From Anaerolineales bacterium (lineage in GTDB: Bacteria; Chloroflexota; Anaerolineae; Anaerolineales; Anaerolineaceae), in assembly GCA_020060485.1 (NCBI GenBank), contig JAGVAB010000013.1:1-13684 (forward strand): a DNA stretch of 13,684 bases. The letters run 5' to 3'. The notes under the pieces are model-generated. The model was given only the letters and a program-made list of their open reading frames with translations, did no database searches and was not told the DNA's origin. Made by a program: the position numbers and the translations under genes. Numbering within the stretch: position 1 is the first letter of the stretch; the number at the start of each line of letters is the position of its first letter. Of the stretch, positions 1 to 6,940 are shown in pieces.

Positions 1-111
1 CAGCCCATTATCATCAGCATTTTGCATCTACTTTGGTCTGGATGACCTTGACCGTTTTGGAAAATCGTAAATGTCAAGCTTTCTTGAGAATGCCATGAGC
101 CGGCAACAAGG
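1..111. other. Intergenic stretch left of the terminator, no gene seen
   Basis: No convincing coding sequence lies here on either strand. On the minus strand two short frames begin with ATG (at about 27 and 96), but neither has a good ribosome binding site; the one at 96 stops after about 22 codons and the one at 27 runs off the edge. An imperfect palindrome spans 48-77 (outer arms TTGAC and GTCAA, inner arms CGTTTT and AAAATCG), which could be an operator for the next gene outside the window. On the minus strand bases 77-72 read TTGACA, but no matching -10 hexamer follows at the right spacing. Confidence 0.4.
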
Positions 112-168
112 AAATATAAAGATGCCTTCCCCTTGCGGCTGCAAAACCTGCATTAAGGAGAAGGCATC
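112..168 (-). terminator. Probable Rho-independent terminator after xylB
   Basis: Read on the minus strand, a 12-base-pair stem (GATGCCTTCTCC at 168-157 pairing with GGGGAAGGCATC at 132-121, one G-U pair) is followed directly by the T-rich tail TTTATATTT. The loop is long (24 bases) and can itself form a 4-base-pair TGCA/TGCA stem. The single imperfect position pairs as G-U only in minus-strand RNA (it is a C-A mismatch in plus-strand RNA), which supports a minus-strand terminator. The plus-strand side also has a T-rich run (TGTTTTGTT), so weak action in both directions is possible. It lies 25 bases past the xylB stop codon and so marks the likely end of the cluster transcript. Confidence 0.7.
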
Positions 169-193
169 TGTTTTGTTCAACGTCTGGCGGCGA

Positions 194-1735
194 TCAGTTC
201 GTTCCGGTGACGATATTTGTCAGGTTGTGCATGCTGTCCTTGAGGGCAGCATACAGGCCGCGGTAGACGGTATAAAATTGGTCATAGCTGGCCTGGCTGC
301 GTGCATCGGGGGAGCGGCTGCCGATGGTTTTGACGCATTGTTCGGAAACCGCGGAAACACCGGCGGCGTCCTGGTCGGCAGCGATTGCCAGCAAAGCCGC
401 GCCATACGCCGGGCCTTCTTCCACCTCGAGGTTGACCACTTCGCAGCCAAAAACGTCGGCCTGGATTTGACACCACAGCGGACTCTTGCCGCCGCCGCCG
501 ATTGCCCGCACCTGCTGAATGGGGACGTTCAGGCCGCGCATGATCTCCAGCCCGTCGCGCAGAGAGAAGGCGACCCCTTCCATCACAGCCCGCACCAAAT
601 GGGCGGCGGTGTGGCGCGAGGTGAGGCCGATGAAGCCGCCGGTTGCCAGGGGGTCGAGGTGGGGGGTGCGTTCACCGGTGAGGTAGGGCAGGAAGATCAG
701 GCCCTCGGCCCCAGCGGGTATCCCGGCGGCCTGGGCGGTCATGGCGTCGTAATCCAGACCCAGGCCAGGCATGCCGGCCATTGAGCGTCCGGCATCCTGG
801 AGAACGTCCCGCAGCCAGCGGAAGGAATTGCCCGCGGAAAGGGTGACGGCCATCAGGTGATTCTTGCCAGGAACGGCATGGCAGAAGGTGTGCAAACGAC
901 CGGCCGGGTCGAGGTTGATCTCATCGCTGTGGGCAAAGACCACGCCGCTGGTGCCGATGCTGCTGCTGACCAGGCCGCTGCGCACAATGCCGGTGCCGAC
1001 TGCGGCAGCGGCGTTATCACCGCCACCCGCTACCACGGGGATGCCAGCAGGCAGGCCGAGTGTGGCAGCCACATCTGCCCGCAGTTGGCCGGTGATTTGA
1101 GAACCCTCATAGACTTTGGGCAGCCACTCACGCGGAATTTCCAGCTTTTGCAGCAGTTCGGCGCTCCAGTCCCGCTGGCGCAAATCGAGCAGCAGGGTAC
1201 CGGCTGCATCTGAACAATCGCTGGCGTATTCGCCGGTCAGTTTGAGGCGGATATAATCTTTGGGCAGCAGAACTTTGGCCAGTTTGGCATAATTTTCCGG
1301 CTCGTGGTTGCGCAGCCAGAGGATCTTGGGTGCCTGGAAGCCGGTCAGGGCGGGGTTGCCTGCGATCTCGATCAGCCGCTCGTAGCTCATGATGCCGGTG
1401 ATCTGGGCGCATTCGGCTGCCGTGCGCTGGTCGTTCCACAGCAAGGCGCGGCGGATGACCTGATCCTGTTTGTCCAGGAAGACTGCGCCATGCATTTGCC
1501 CGGTCAGGCCGATGCCGGCAATGTCGGCTGCTGAAATGGAAGCACTGGCGACCACTTCCTGCACTGCCTGGATTGAACCGGCCCACCAATCTTCGGGTTC
1601 CTGCTCACTCCACAGCGGAAATGGTGTATGCAGCGGGTATTCCGCCACTGCCATCTTGACGATGCGGCCATGCTCATCGCACAGCAATGCCTTGGCACCC
1701 GAGGTGCCAATATCCAGGCCGAGGAAATATTTCAT
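194..1735 (-). CDS. xylB: Xylulokinase (FGGY carbohydrate kinase family)
   Basis: Phosphorylates D-xylulose with ATP to D-xylulose 5-phosphate in the cytoplasm, the last dedicated step of xylose use. The 513-residue protein has the FGGY-kinase layout: an N-terminal phosphate-binding loop GLDIGTSGAK with Asp8, the substrate-side motif GQMHG at 79-83 seen in xylulokinases, the catalytic-base region VVAGGGDNA with Asp240, and the C-terminal ATP-site motif GGGGKSPLW at 413-421. The length is slightly above the roughly 480-500 usual for XylB. The ATG at 1735 is preceded by AAAAGGAACC, a suitable ribosome binding site. It follows xylA by 18 bases, so the two are surely co-transcribed, and it is the last gene before the terminator-like hairpin. 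A related FGGY kinase for another ketopentose cannot be excluded, but direct linkage to xylA makes xylulokinase the best call. Confidence 0.93.
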   Translation of the reverse strand: MKYFLGLDIGTSGAKALLCDEHGRIVKMAVAEYPLHTPFPLWSEQEPEDWWAGSIQAVQEVVASASISAADIAGIGLTGQMHGAVFLDKQDQVIRRALLWNDQRTAAECAQITGIMSYERLIEIAGNPALTGFQAPKILWLRNHEPENYAKLAKVLLPKDYIRLKLTGEYASDCSDAAGTLLLDLRQRDWSAELLQKLEIPREWLPKVYEGSQITGQLRADVAATLGLPAGIPVVAGGGDNAAAAVGTGIVRSGLVSSSIGTSGVVFAHSDEINLDPAGRLHTFCHAVPGKNHLMAVTLSAGNSFRWLRDVLQDAGRSMAGMPGLGLDYDAMTAQAAGIPAGAEGLIFLPYLTGERTPHLDPLATGGFIGLTSRHTAAHLVRAVMEGVAFSLRDGLEIMRGLNVPIQQVRAIGGGGKSPLWCQIQADVFGCEVVNLEVEEGPAYGAALLAIAADQDAAGVSAVSEQCVKTIGSRSPDARSQASYDQFYTVYRGLYAALKDSMHNLTNIVTGTN

Positions 1736-1753
1736 GATCCGGTTCCTTTTAGA

Positions 1754-2923
1754 TCAACGAACGCCCAACAGAACTTCAATGGTCAACTGATCCAGTCTTT
1801 CGTACTTCAAACCGCGCTTGCCGAGTGCCTTGCGGTCGAAGCTGGCGGCTTTCAGTTTATCAACCCGATCCTGGCTGTAAGCACCCAGCAAGGAGGAAAC
1901 GCCGGCCTTGTCGGAGTTGACTTCTTCCACGATGGCCTGGATTTCCTTGTCGGCATTCCATTGTTCTGCTTTTTCTTTGAGGATCAAATAGGTGCGCATG
2001 CAGCCACGGGCAAAGTCCTTGACGCCTTCGTAATCTTCTGAACGGTAGGCATGTGCATCAAAGTGGCGGCTGCCGGCGTATTTCACATCTTCCAGGAATT
2101 TGACGAGGAAGAAGGCGCTCTTCAGGTTGACCATGCCAAAGCGGAAGTCCTGGTCATAGCGGCCAAAGGCCTGGTCATTCAGGTCAATGTGGAACAATTT
2201 GCCGGCTTCCCATGCCTGGGCGACGCCATGCAGGAAGTTGAGGCCGGCCATGTGTTCGTGAGCCACTTCGGGATTGACGCCAACCATTTCGGGATGGGCG
2301 AGGGTTTCAATGAAGCCCAGCATGTGGCCGGTGGTGGCAAAGTAGATGTCGCCGCGCGGCTCGTTGGGTTTGGCTTCCAGGGCCAGTTTCATGCCGTATT
2401 TCTTTTCGAGGATGTATTCGCAAACAAAGTCCATGGCTTCGCGATTGCGCTTGGTGGCCTCTACGGGGTTCTTGGCTGCGTCTGTTTCGACGCCTTCGCG
2501 CCCGCCCCAAAACACATACACTTTGGCGCCAAACTCTGCACCCAGATCGATGGCGTTGAGGGTCTTTTGCAAAGCGTAGGCGCGCACTTGCGGGTCATTT
2601 GAAGTGAAAGCGCCATCCTTGAAGGCCGGGTCGCCGAAGAGGTTGGTGGTTGCCATAGGCACAACCAGACCAGTCTCATCAAGGGCTTTCTTGAAGTCTT
2701 TGATGATCTGGTCGCGTTCGCCGGGGGTAGCATCGATCGGGATCAAGTCATTGTCATGGAAATTCACGCCATACGCGCCCACTTCGGCGGCCATGTGTAC
2801 GACATCCACGGGGCTGATGCTGTCCCGCACTGGTTCGCCAAACGGGTCCCGGCCAGTATTCGCCAGGGTCCAAAGGCCAAATGTGAATTTGTGTTCAGGC
2901 TTTGGGATAAATCGATCTGTCAT
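1754..2923 (-). CDS. xylA: Xylose isomerase, short (class I, Streptomyces-like) type
   Basis: Interconverts D-xylose and D-xylulose (and D-glucose and D-fructose) in the cytoplasm using two divalent metal ions in a TIM barrel. At 389 residues it is the short, actinobacterial-type form. The whole active site is visible at a constant offset of two from the Streptomyces numbering: His56 and Asp59 (FHDND), the WGGREG segment from Trp139, Glu183 and Lys185 (LEAKPNEP), Glu219 and His222 (NPEVAHEH), Asp247 (HIDLND), Asp257 and Asp259, and Asp289 (HFDAH). The ATG at 2923 is preceded by GAGAGG. A 129-base gap separates it from the membrane-protein gene upstream, the widest in the cluster, so an additional promoter for xylAB is possible. 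No catalytic residue is missing. Confidence 0.96.
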   Translation of the reverse strand: MTDRFIPKPEHKFTFGLWTLANTGRDPFGEPVRDSISPVDVVHMAAEVGAYGVNFHDNDLIPIDATPGERDQIIKDFKKALDETGLVVPMATTNLFGDPAFKDGAFTSNDPQVRAYALQKTLNAIDLGAEFGAKVYVFWGGREGVETDAAKNPVEATKRNREAMDFVCEYILEKKYGMKLALEAKPNEPRGDIYFATTGHMLGFIETLAHPEMVGVNPEVAHEHMAGLNFLHGVAQAWEAGKLFHIDLNDQAFGRYDQDFRFGMVNLKSAFFLVKFLEDVKYAGSRHFDAHAYRSEDYEGVKDFARGCMRTYLILKEKAEQWNADKEIQAIVEEVNSDKAGVSSLLGAYSQDRVDKLKAASFDRKALGKRGLKYERLDQLTIEVLLGVR

Positions 2924-3052
2924 TTTGTAGCCTCTCTTTATCTATTGTTGGGGAAAAAATTAATACTAGCCGCTAAAATCAGCCGAAGAAGGGATGCAAG
3001 TATGCAGCTTGATCCAATTCAATCAGCTGTTGGCAGATTATGCTGTTGTACA
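2924..3052 (-). promoter_or_regulatory. Widest gap in the cluster, possible internal control region for xylAB
   Basis: This 129-base A/T-rich gap separates the membrane-protein stop codon from xylA, whereas other gaps in the cluster are 3 to 93 bases. It contains a direct repeat of GCTGTTG (3026-3032 and 3042-3048, 16-base period) overlapping a near-palindrome centred on CAGCTG (3020-3032). A T-run (TTAATTTTTT on the minus strand, near 2955) has no strong stem before it. I could not identify a convincing -35/-10 pair, so a promoter or operator here is inferred from spacing and repeats only. Confidence 0.25.
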
Positions 3053-3475
3053 TTAAGCCGCAATTTCCTCGTCCGGCATTTTGTAAGGGCTGATGTGGCT
3101 CCAGAGAATGAAGCTCAACAACGAAACCAGCAAGATCGGGAAGCTGATACGATATAAAACAATTGTGAAAGGTTGCAGCATCATCAGAATACTGAGAATA
3201 ATGCCGATGGTGAAGGCCAAATTGATCGGCTTGTAAATCTTCTCAGGAATGCGGTTGTTCAAGATTTGAGAAATCAAATTGATCAGGAAGATGTAAACCA
3301 GCAGAATGGCGACAAAAATGCAAATGAAGGTTACGGCCGTAAAGATAATGTTGTCAATCTGCTTGGCGACGGGGATCGTGATCAGGATGAATTGTTTATA
3401 AATCAAGCCAAATGCAACCAGCAGAGCCGAGGCGATCAATAAACCAAAGGGTGGTCGAACTTGTTTTTTTGCCAT
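3053..3475 (-). CDS. Small four-helix membrane protein, function unknown
   Basis: I do not recognise this 140-residue protein. It has a short basic N-terminus (MAKKQVRPP), then about four hydrophobic helices at roughly 10-25, 43-67, 83-100 and 105-126, and ends in a short acidic tail (KMPDEEIAA). There is no lipobox and no recognisable enzyme motif. The helices are rich in Ile, Leu and Phe. The ATG at 3475 is chosen because GGAG lies 7-10 bases upstream; a TTG at 3487 in the same frame lies upstream of that site and is rejected. It sits between the oxidoreductase gene (60 bases upstream, with a strong hairpin in the gap) and xylA. It may be a membrane partner of the transporter or of the enzymes, but nothing in the sequence proves it. 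Confidence refers to its being a real gene. Confidence 0.8.
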   Translation of the reverse strand: MAKKQVRPPFGLLIASALLVAFGLIYKQFILITIPVAKQIDNIIFTAVTFICIFVAILLVYIFLINLISQILNNRIPEKIYKPINLAFTIGIILSILMMLQPFTIVLYRISFPILLVSLLSFILWSHISPYKMPDEEIAA

Positions 3476-3496
3476 GTTATTCTCCAACAGGTTTTA

Positions 3497-3524
3497 GTGA
3501 GGCGGAGATGATCCTCCGCCTCAC
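3497..3524 (-). other. Intercistronic stem-loop before the small membrane protein gene
   Basis: A perfect 11-base-pair stem (GTGAGGCGGAG pairing with CTCCGCCTCAC) closes a 6-base loop. It starts 11 bases after the oxidoreductase stop codon and ends about 12 bases before the ribosome binding site of the next gene. No T-run follows it on the minus strand, so it is more likely an RNA-stability or processing element, or a weak attenuator, than a full terminator. Confidence 0.75.
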
Positions 3525-3535
3525 CTGAGGTAACA

Positions 3536-4735
3536 TTAATACTTAATGTCGATTTGTTTCTTGGATTCTGCAGATTTCAGGATAGCATCACAAATCACCG
3601 AGGCGCGATAGCCATCTTCAAAGGTAGCGCCATAGGGGGCCACGTCCTTGTCATTCACAATGCAATCGAGCAGATGGGTGATCTCATGGATGAAGGTGTG
3701 CTCCCAGCCGATGATATGGCCATGCGGCCACCAGTTGCTGATGAATGGATGGTAGCCTTCGGTGATGTTGATGGAGCGGAAGCCCTGGGTTTCTTTGGGT
3801 TCATCACCCACCCAGAAGACTTCGAGTTCATTGAGCCGTTCCAGATTGAAGCGGATCGAGCCCTTTTCGCCGTTGATCTCCAGGGTTTCATAGTTTTTGT
3901 GGCCGCCGGAGAAGCGCGAAGCTTCCAATGTGCCGATGGCGCCGTTCTCGAATTCCACGCAGGAAACAAAAGCGTCATCCACTTCCACTTTGAAGGATTT
4001 GGGACCATCGGGGCCATCGCGGCGGTCGATGAAGGTTTTGGCCATGGCGCTGACAGCCTTGATATCGCCCACCAGGAAATGTGCAAGGTCAATGATATGC
4101 GCACCCAGATCGCCCAATGCGCCGGAACCGGCGTTCTTCTTGTCCAGACGCCAGATGGCAGGCGTGCCATAATGCGGCATGATCCATTCCTGCAGGTACG
4201 AGGCGCGATAGTGGTAGATCTGACCGAGCTTGCCGCTTTCGATCAGCTCGCGTGCCAGGCGAATGGCAGGCACAAAACGGTAGTTGAATGCCACCAGGTT
4301 TTTGAGGCTGGTTTTTTTGGCGACTTCCACAATTTCCCAGGATTCTTCAGCTGTGCGGGCAAGCGGTTTTTCGCAGATGACGTGCTTGCCAGCTTTGATG
4401 GCGGCAATGGAGGGTTCTGCATGCAGTCCGTTGGGGCCGCAATTATCAAAGAGTTGAATGGCATCGTTATCCAGAAGCTTGCGCCAATCGGTGTAGGCAT
4501 TTTCATAGCCATAGCGTTTGGCAGCTTCGGCCACGCCTTCCGGATTGCTGCCGGCGATGCCGACGAGCCTGGGAATTGCAGGCGGGGGGTACATCATGTA
4601 CGGCAGGGTCTTGTAGGCGTTGGTGTGTGCTTTGCCCATGAAGGCATAGCCAAGCATGCCTACGCCAATCTCCGGCGCCTCACCCGTTCCCTTGGGGCCA
4701 GCCATGGTGGTGAAACCAGTATCTTTTTCCGACAT
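3536..4735 (-). CDS. Gfo/Idh/MocA family NAD(P)-dependent sugar oxidoreductase, canonical
   Basis: Predicted to oxidise or reduce a hydroxyl/keto group on a sugar, inositol or glycoside with NAD(P). The 399-residue protein starts with a Rossmann fold (GVGMLGYAFMGKAH, about 24-36). It carries the family Lys in CEKPLA (Lys123), the NYR segment (151-153), and the catalytic DxxxH motif in GALGDLGAHIIDLAH (Asp209, His213). All expected active-site residues are present, unlike its paralogue at 5802-6908. The ATG at 4735 is preceded by GGAGGAAAAT, a near-perfect ribosome binding site. It lies 47 bases after a TIM-barrel isomerase-family gene. Pairs of this kind occur in inositol and 3-keto-glycoside pathways. 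The substrate cannot be read from sequence. Confidence 0.88.
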   Translation of the reverse strand: MSEKDTGFTTMAGPKGTGEAPEIGVGMLGYAFMGKAHTNAYKTLPYMMYPPPAIPRLVGIAGSNPEGVAEAAKRYGYENAYTDWRKLLDNDAIQLFDNCGPNGLHAEPSIAAIKAGKHVICEKPLARTAEESWEIVEVAKKTSLKNLVAFNYRFVPAIRLARELIESGKLGQIYHYRASYLQEWIMPHYGTPAIWRLDKKNAGSGALGDLGAHIIDLAHFLVGDIKAVSAMAKTFIDRRDGPDGPKSFKVEVDDAFVSCVEFENGAIGTLEASRFSGGHKNYETLEINGEKGSIRFNLERLNELEVFWVGDEPKETQGFRSINITEGYHPFISNWWPHGHIIGWEHTFIHEITHLLDCIVNDKDVAPYGATFEDGYRASVICDAILKSAESKKQIDIKY

Positions 4736-4782
4736 ATTTTCCTCCAGATCAAATTCTCACTTGCAATTGGAGCCGGCAGGCC

Positions 4783-5787
4783 CTATTCTTTTGAGGCAAA
4801 GGCAGCATCAAAAGCAACTGCTGAGGCAGCAAAGTCCTGTGACTTCATCATCTTGAGGGCTTCGGGTGCGCCCCACTCGCGGTCCATGCCGCTGTCTTCC
4901 CACTCAACAGAGAGCGGGCCCTGATAACCAAAGCGATTGAGGGCGCGAATCAATCGATCCCATTTCACGTCGCCATGTCCGGGGGAGACAAAGTCCCAAC
5001 CGCGGCGATGATCGCCAAAGTCCAGATGGGAACCCAGGATGCTGTTGCGGCCATTCAGTTGCAGGCGGGAATCTTTGACATGGACATGGAAGATGCGGCT
5101 GCCAAATTCGTTGATGAATTCCACCGGGTCAATGAACTGGTGAATGAAATGCGAGGGGTCAAAGTTGAAGCCAAAGGCGGGATGCCCACCTACCGCATCA
5201 ATGGCGCGCTGCGTGGTGACCAGGTCATAGGCAATTTCAGTCGGGTGAACTTCGAGGCCAAATTTCACATCATTGGCTTTGAATACGTCCAGGATCGGCA
5301 GCCACATGTCTGCGAAGAATTTGTAACCGCGATCGATCATATCCTGAGTGGTCGGGGGGAAGAAATACAGGTTCTTCCATACCGGGCTGCCAGTGAAACC
5401 ATTGACCACTTTCAGGCCCATTTTCTTTGCCGCAAGGGCAGTGTCTTTCATTTCCTGCTGGCAGCGAGAGCGCACGCCATCCGGTTTTCCATCGCCCCAC
5501 AGACGGTCTGAAAGGATTGCGCGGTGTCGTTCGTCAATTGGGTCATCTGCCACACATTGTCCCACCAGGTGAGTGCTGATCGCAAAGCATTTGAGGTTGT
5601 ACTTGTTCAGGATGTCCCAGCGGCTTTGGATGTAGCTGTCGCTCTCCAGAGCTTTGTCCACTTCAAAGTGATCGCCCCAGCAAGCCAACTCGAGGCCATC
5701 ATATCCCCAGGCGCTGACTTTCTTTGCCACATCTTCGAGGGTCAGATCAGCCCACTGGCCAGTGAAAAGAGTGATTGGTCTTGACAT
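4783..5787 (-). CDS. TIM-barrel sugar phosphate isomerase/epimerase family protein (AP_endonuc_2 fold)
   Basis: A 334-residue xylose-isomerase-like TIM barrel that should act on a sugar or keto-sugar with a bound divalent metal. The likely metal ligands are Glu179 (GLEVHP), Asp210 (FNFDPSH), His236 (HVHVKD) and Glu295 (SVEWED), with His181 and His213 close to the site. It is longer than IolI or tagatose epimerase (about 280) because of an extended segment around 85-150 and another at 240-270 (ending GHGDVKW). The ATG at 5787 is preceded by AAAGGAAG. It is 14 bases behind the atypical Gfo/Idh gene and 47 bases ahead of the canonical one. Family members act as epimerases, dehydratases or, together with Gfo/Idh enzymes, lyases on 3-keto-glycosides; which applies here is unknown. 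Confidence 0.85.
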   Translation of the reverse strand: MSRPITLFTGQWADLTLEDVAKKVSAWGYDGLELACWGDHFEVDKALESDSYIQSRWDILNKYNLKCFAISTHLVGQCVADDPIDERHRAILSDRLWGDGKPDGVRSRCQQEMKDTALAAKKMGLKVVNGFTGSPVWKNLYFFPPTTQDMIDRGYKFFADMWLPILDVFKANDVKFGLEVHPTEIAYDLVTTQRAIDAVGGHPAFGFNFDPSHFIHQFIDPVEFINEFGSRIFHVHVKDSRLQLNGRNSILGSHLDFGDHRRGWDFVSPGHGDVKWDRLIRALNRFGYQGPLSVEWEDSGMDREWGAPEALKMMKSQDFAASAVAFDAAFASKE

Positions 5788-5801
5788 TGTAAACTTCCTT
5801 T

Positions 5802-6908
5802 CTATTGGTATGCAGGTAATTGAATGATTTTGCCGCCTTGCATGGCGGATTCGTGCGCGAGAATGCCAACCGACGTCCAGTTGGCCGACTCGAATACATT
5901 CGGGAAGGGATCACGGTCTTCAATGACCGCCATCAGGAACTCGTGGGCAAGATGCGGGTGAGAGCCACCGTGGCCGCTGCCCTGGATGAAGGACAAATGC
6001 TGGTTTTCATCCATGTCATAAACGCCTTTGGTGGTGAATTGCTGGATTTCGGACGGCAGCAAATGGGCGTAATCGGGCACAGCCACGTGTTTGGCGTCTT
6101 CACCGCCCATGTGTACCACAGGTTCCTCGTTGGAAAGCAATTGCCATTCAAAGCTCATCTGGCTGCCAAAGACATCGAAGCTTTCAATGTACTGGCGGGC
6201 CACGTCAAACAGTGAGCGGGTGACTTCTGCTGAAAGATCGGAATCCTTCAGTTTGATATGTGCTGTTTCAATGGCGAAGGGTGAACCGTATTTCGGTATC
6301 AACTGGTCTGCAATTTTGCCAGAACCGAAACAGGAGACGTATTCAGCCATGCTGCCGCCCATTGCCAGGCAGGGGCTGACTACATGGGTGGCGTAGTGCA
6401 TGGGGGGCAGGCCTTCCCAGTATCCAGGCCAGCCATACATATCCTGCTGGTGGGCAGCCCGCAGGAACTGAAGTTTGCCCAGTTGGCCGGTATCCCGCAA
6501 TTCCTTGACATAAAGGTATTCACGGGAATAGATCACTGTTTCCATCATCATGTATTTTTTGCCAGAGGCTTTTTGGGCTTCGATGATCTGCCAGCACTCA
6601 TCTACTGAGGTTGCCATGGGTACTGTGCAGGCTACATGCTTGCCAGCCTTTAATGCGGCCACGCTCATCGGGGCGTGTTCATGGATCGGGGAGTTGATAT
6701 GCACCACATCCACATTTGGATCCTCGATCAGCTTGTTGAAATCTGTATAACGGGTTTCAACTCCAAAAGCATCGCCGATTTGATGCAGCTTGCTTTCTGT
6801 GCGCTGGCAAATCGCGTACATATTGGCGTGCGGATGCCTTTGGTAAATGGGGATGAACTCAGACCCGAAACCCAGACCCACAATAGCGACGTTCAACTTT
6901 TTGGTCAT
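5802..6908 (-). CDS. Atypical Gfo/Idh/MocA family protein lacking the EKP lysine
   Basis: The 368-residue protein has the family architecture: an N-terminal Rossmann fold (VAIVGLGFGSEF, glycines 11, 13, 15) for NAD(P) and a C-terminal alpha/beta domain. Where most members have EKP, this one reads CTVPMATS (Thr95-Val96-Pro97), so the conserved lysine is a valine. The usual DxxxH motif is replaced by HYATH (His171, His175), losing the aspartate and keeping the histidine. A His-rich segment GHGGSHPHLAHEF lies near 312-324. The rest is intact and full length, so this looks like a divergent subgroup rather than a decaying gene. The ATG at 6908 is preceded by AAAAGGAGCAG. It lies 32 bases after the 3-epimerase-like gene and 14 bases before the second TIM-barrel gene. 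Either a modified dehydrogenase or a non-redox NAD-dependent activity is possible. Confidence 0.85.
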   Translation of the reverse strand: MTKKLNVAIVGLGFGSEFIPIYQRHPHANMYAICQRTESKLHQIGDAFGVETRYTDFNKLIEDPNVDVVHINSPIHEHAPMSVAALKAGKHVACTVPMATSVDECWQIIEAQKASGKKYMMMETVIYSREYLYVKELRDTGQLGKLQFLRAAHQQDMYGWPGYWEGLPPMHYATHVVSPCLAMGGSMAEYVSCFGSGKIADQLIPKYGSPFAIETAHIKLKDSDLSAEVTRSLFDVARQYIESFDVFGSQMSFEWQLLSNEEPVVHMGGEDAKHVAVPDYAHLLPSEIQQFTTKGVYDMDENQHLSFIQGSGHGGSHPHLAHEFLMAVIEDRDPFPNVFESANWTSVGILAHESAMQGGKIIQLPAYQ

Positions 6909-6940
6909 TTTCTGCTCCTTTTGCCTACCAGAATAAGAGC

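Noticed and set aside
72..77. TTGACA hexamer on the minus strand as a promoter -35 box
   Set aside because: No -10-like hexamer is found 16-18 bases downstream.
71..784. 237-codon plus-strand frame opposite the end of xylB
   Set aside because: Runs through the terminator hairpin and antisense to the conserved C-terminal kinase motifs; no supporting domain.
2945..2985. T-run with a weak stem before xylA as a terminator
   Set aside because: Only about three consecutive pairs can form before the T-run, too weak for an intrinsic terminator.
3554..4924. 456-codon open frame on the plus strand opposite the canonical oxidoreductase
   Set aside because: It is antisense to a gene with all family motifs and a strong ribosome binding site, and continues into the next gene; its translation shows no recognisable domain. 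It is a shadow of codon bias.
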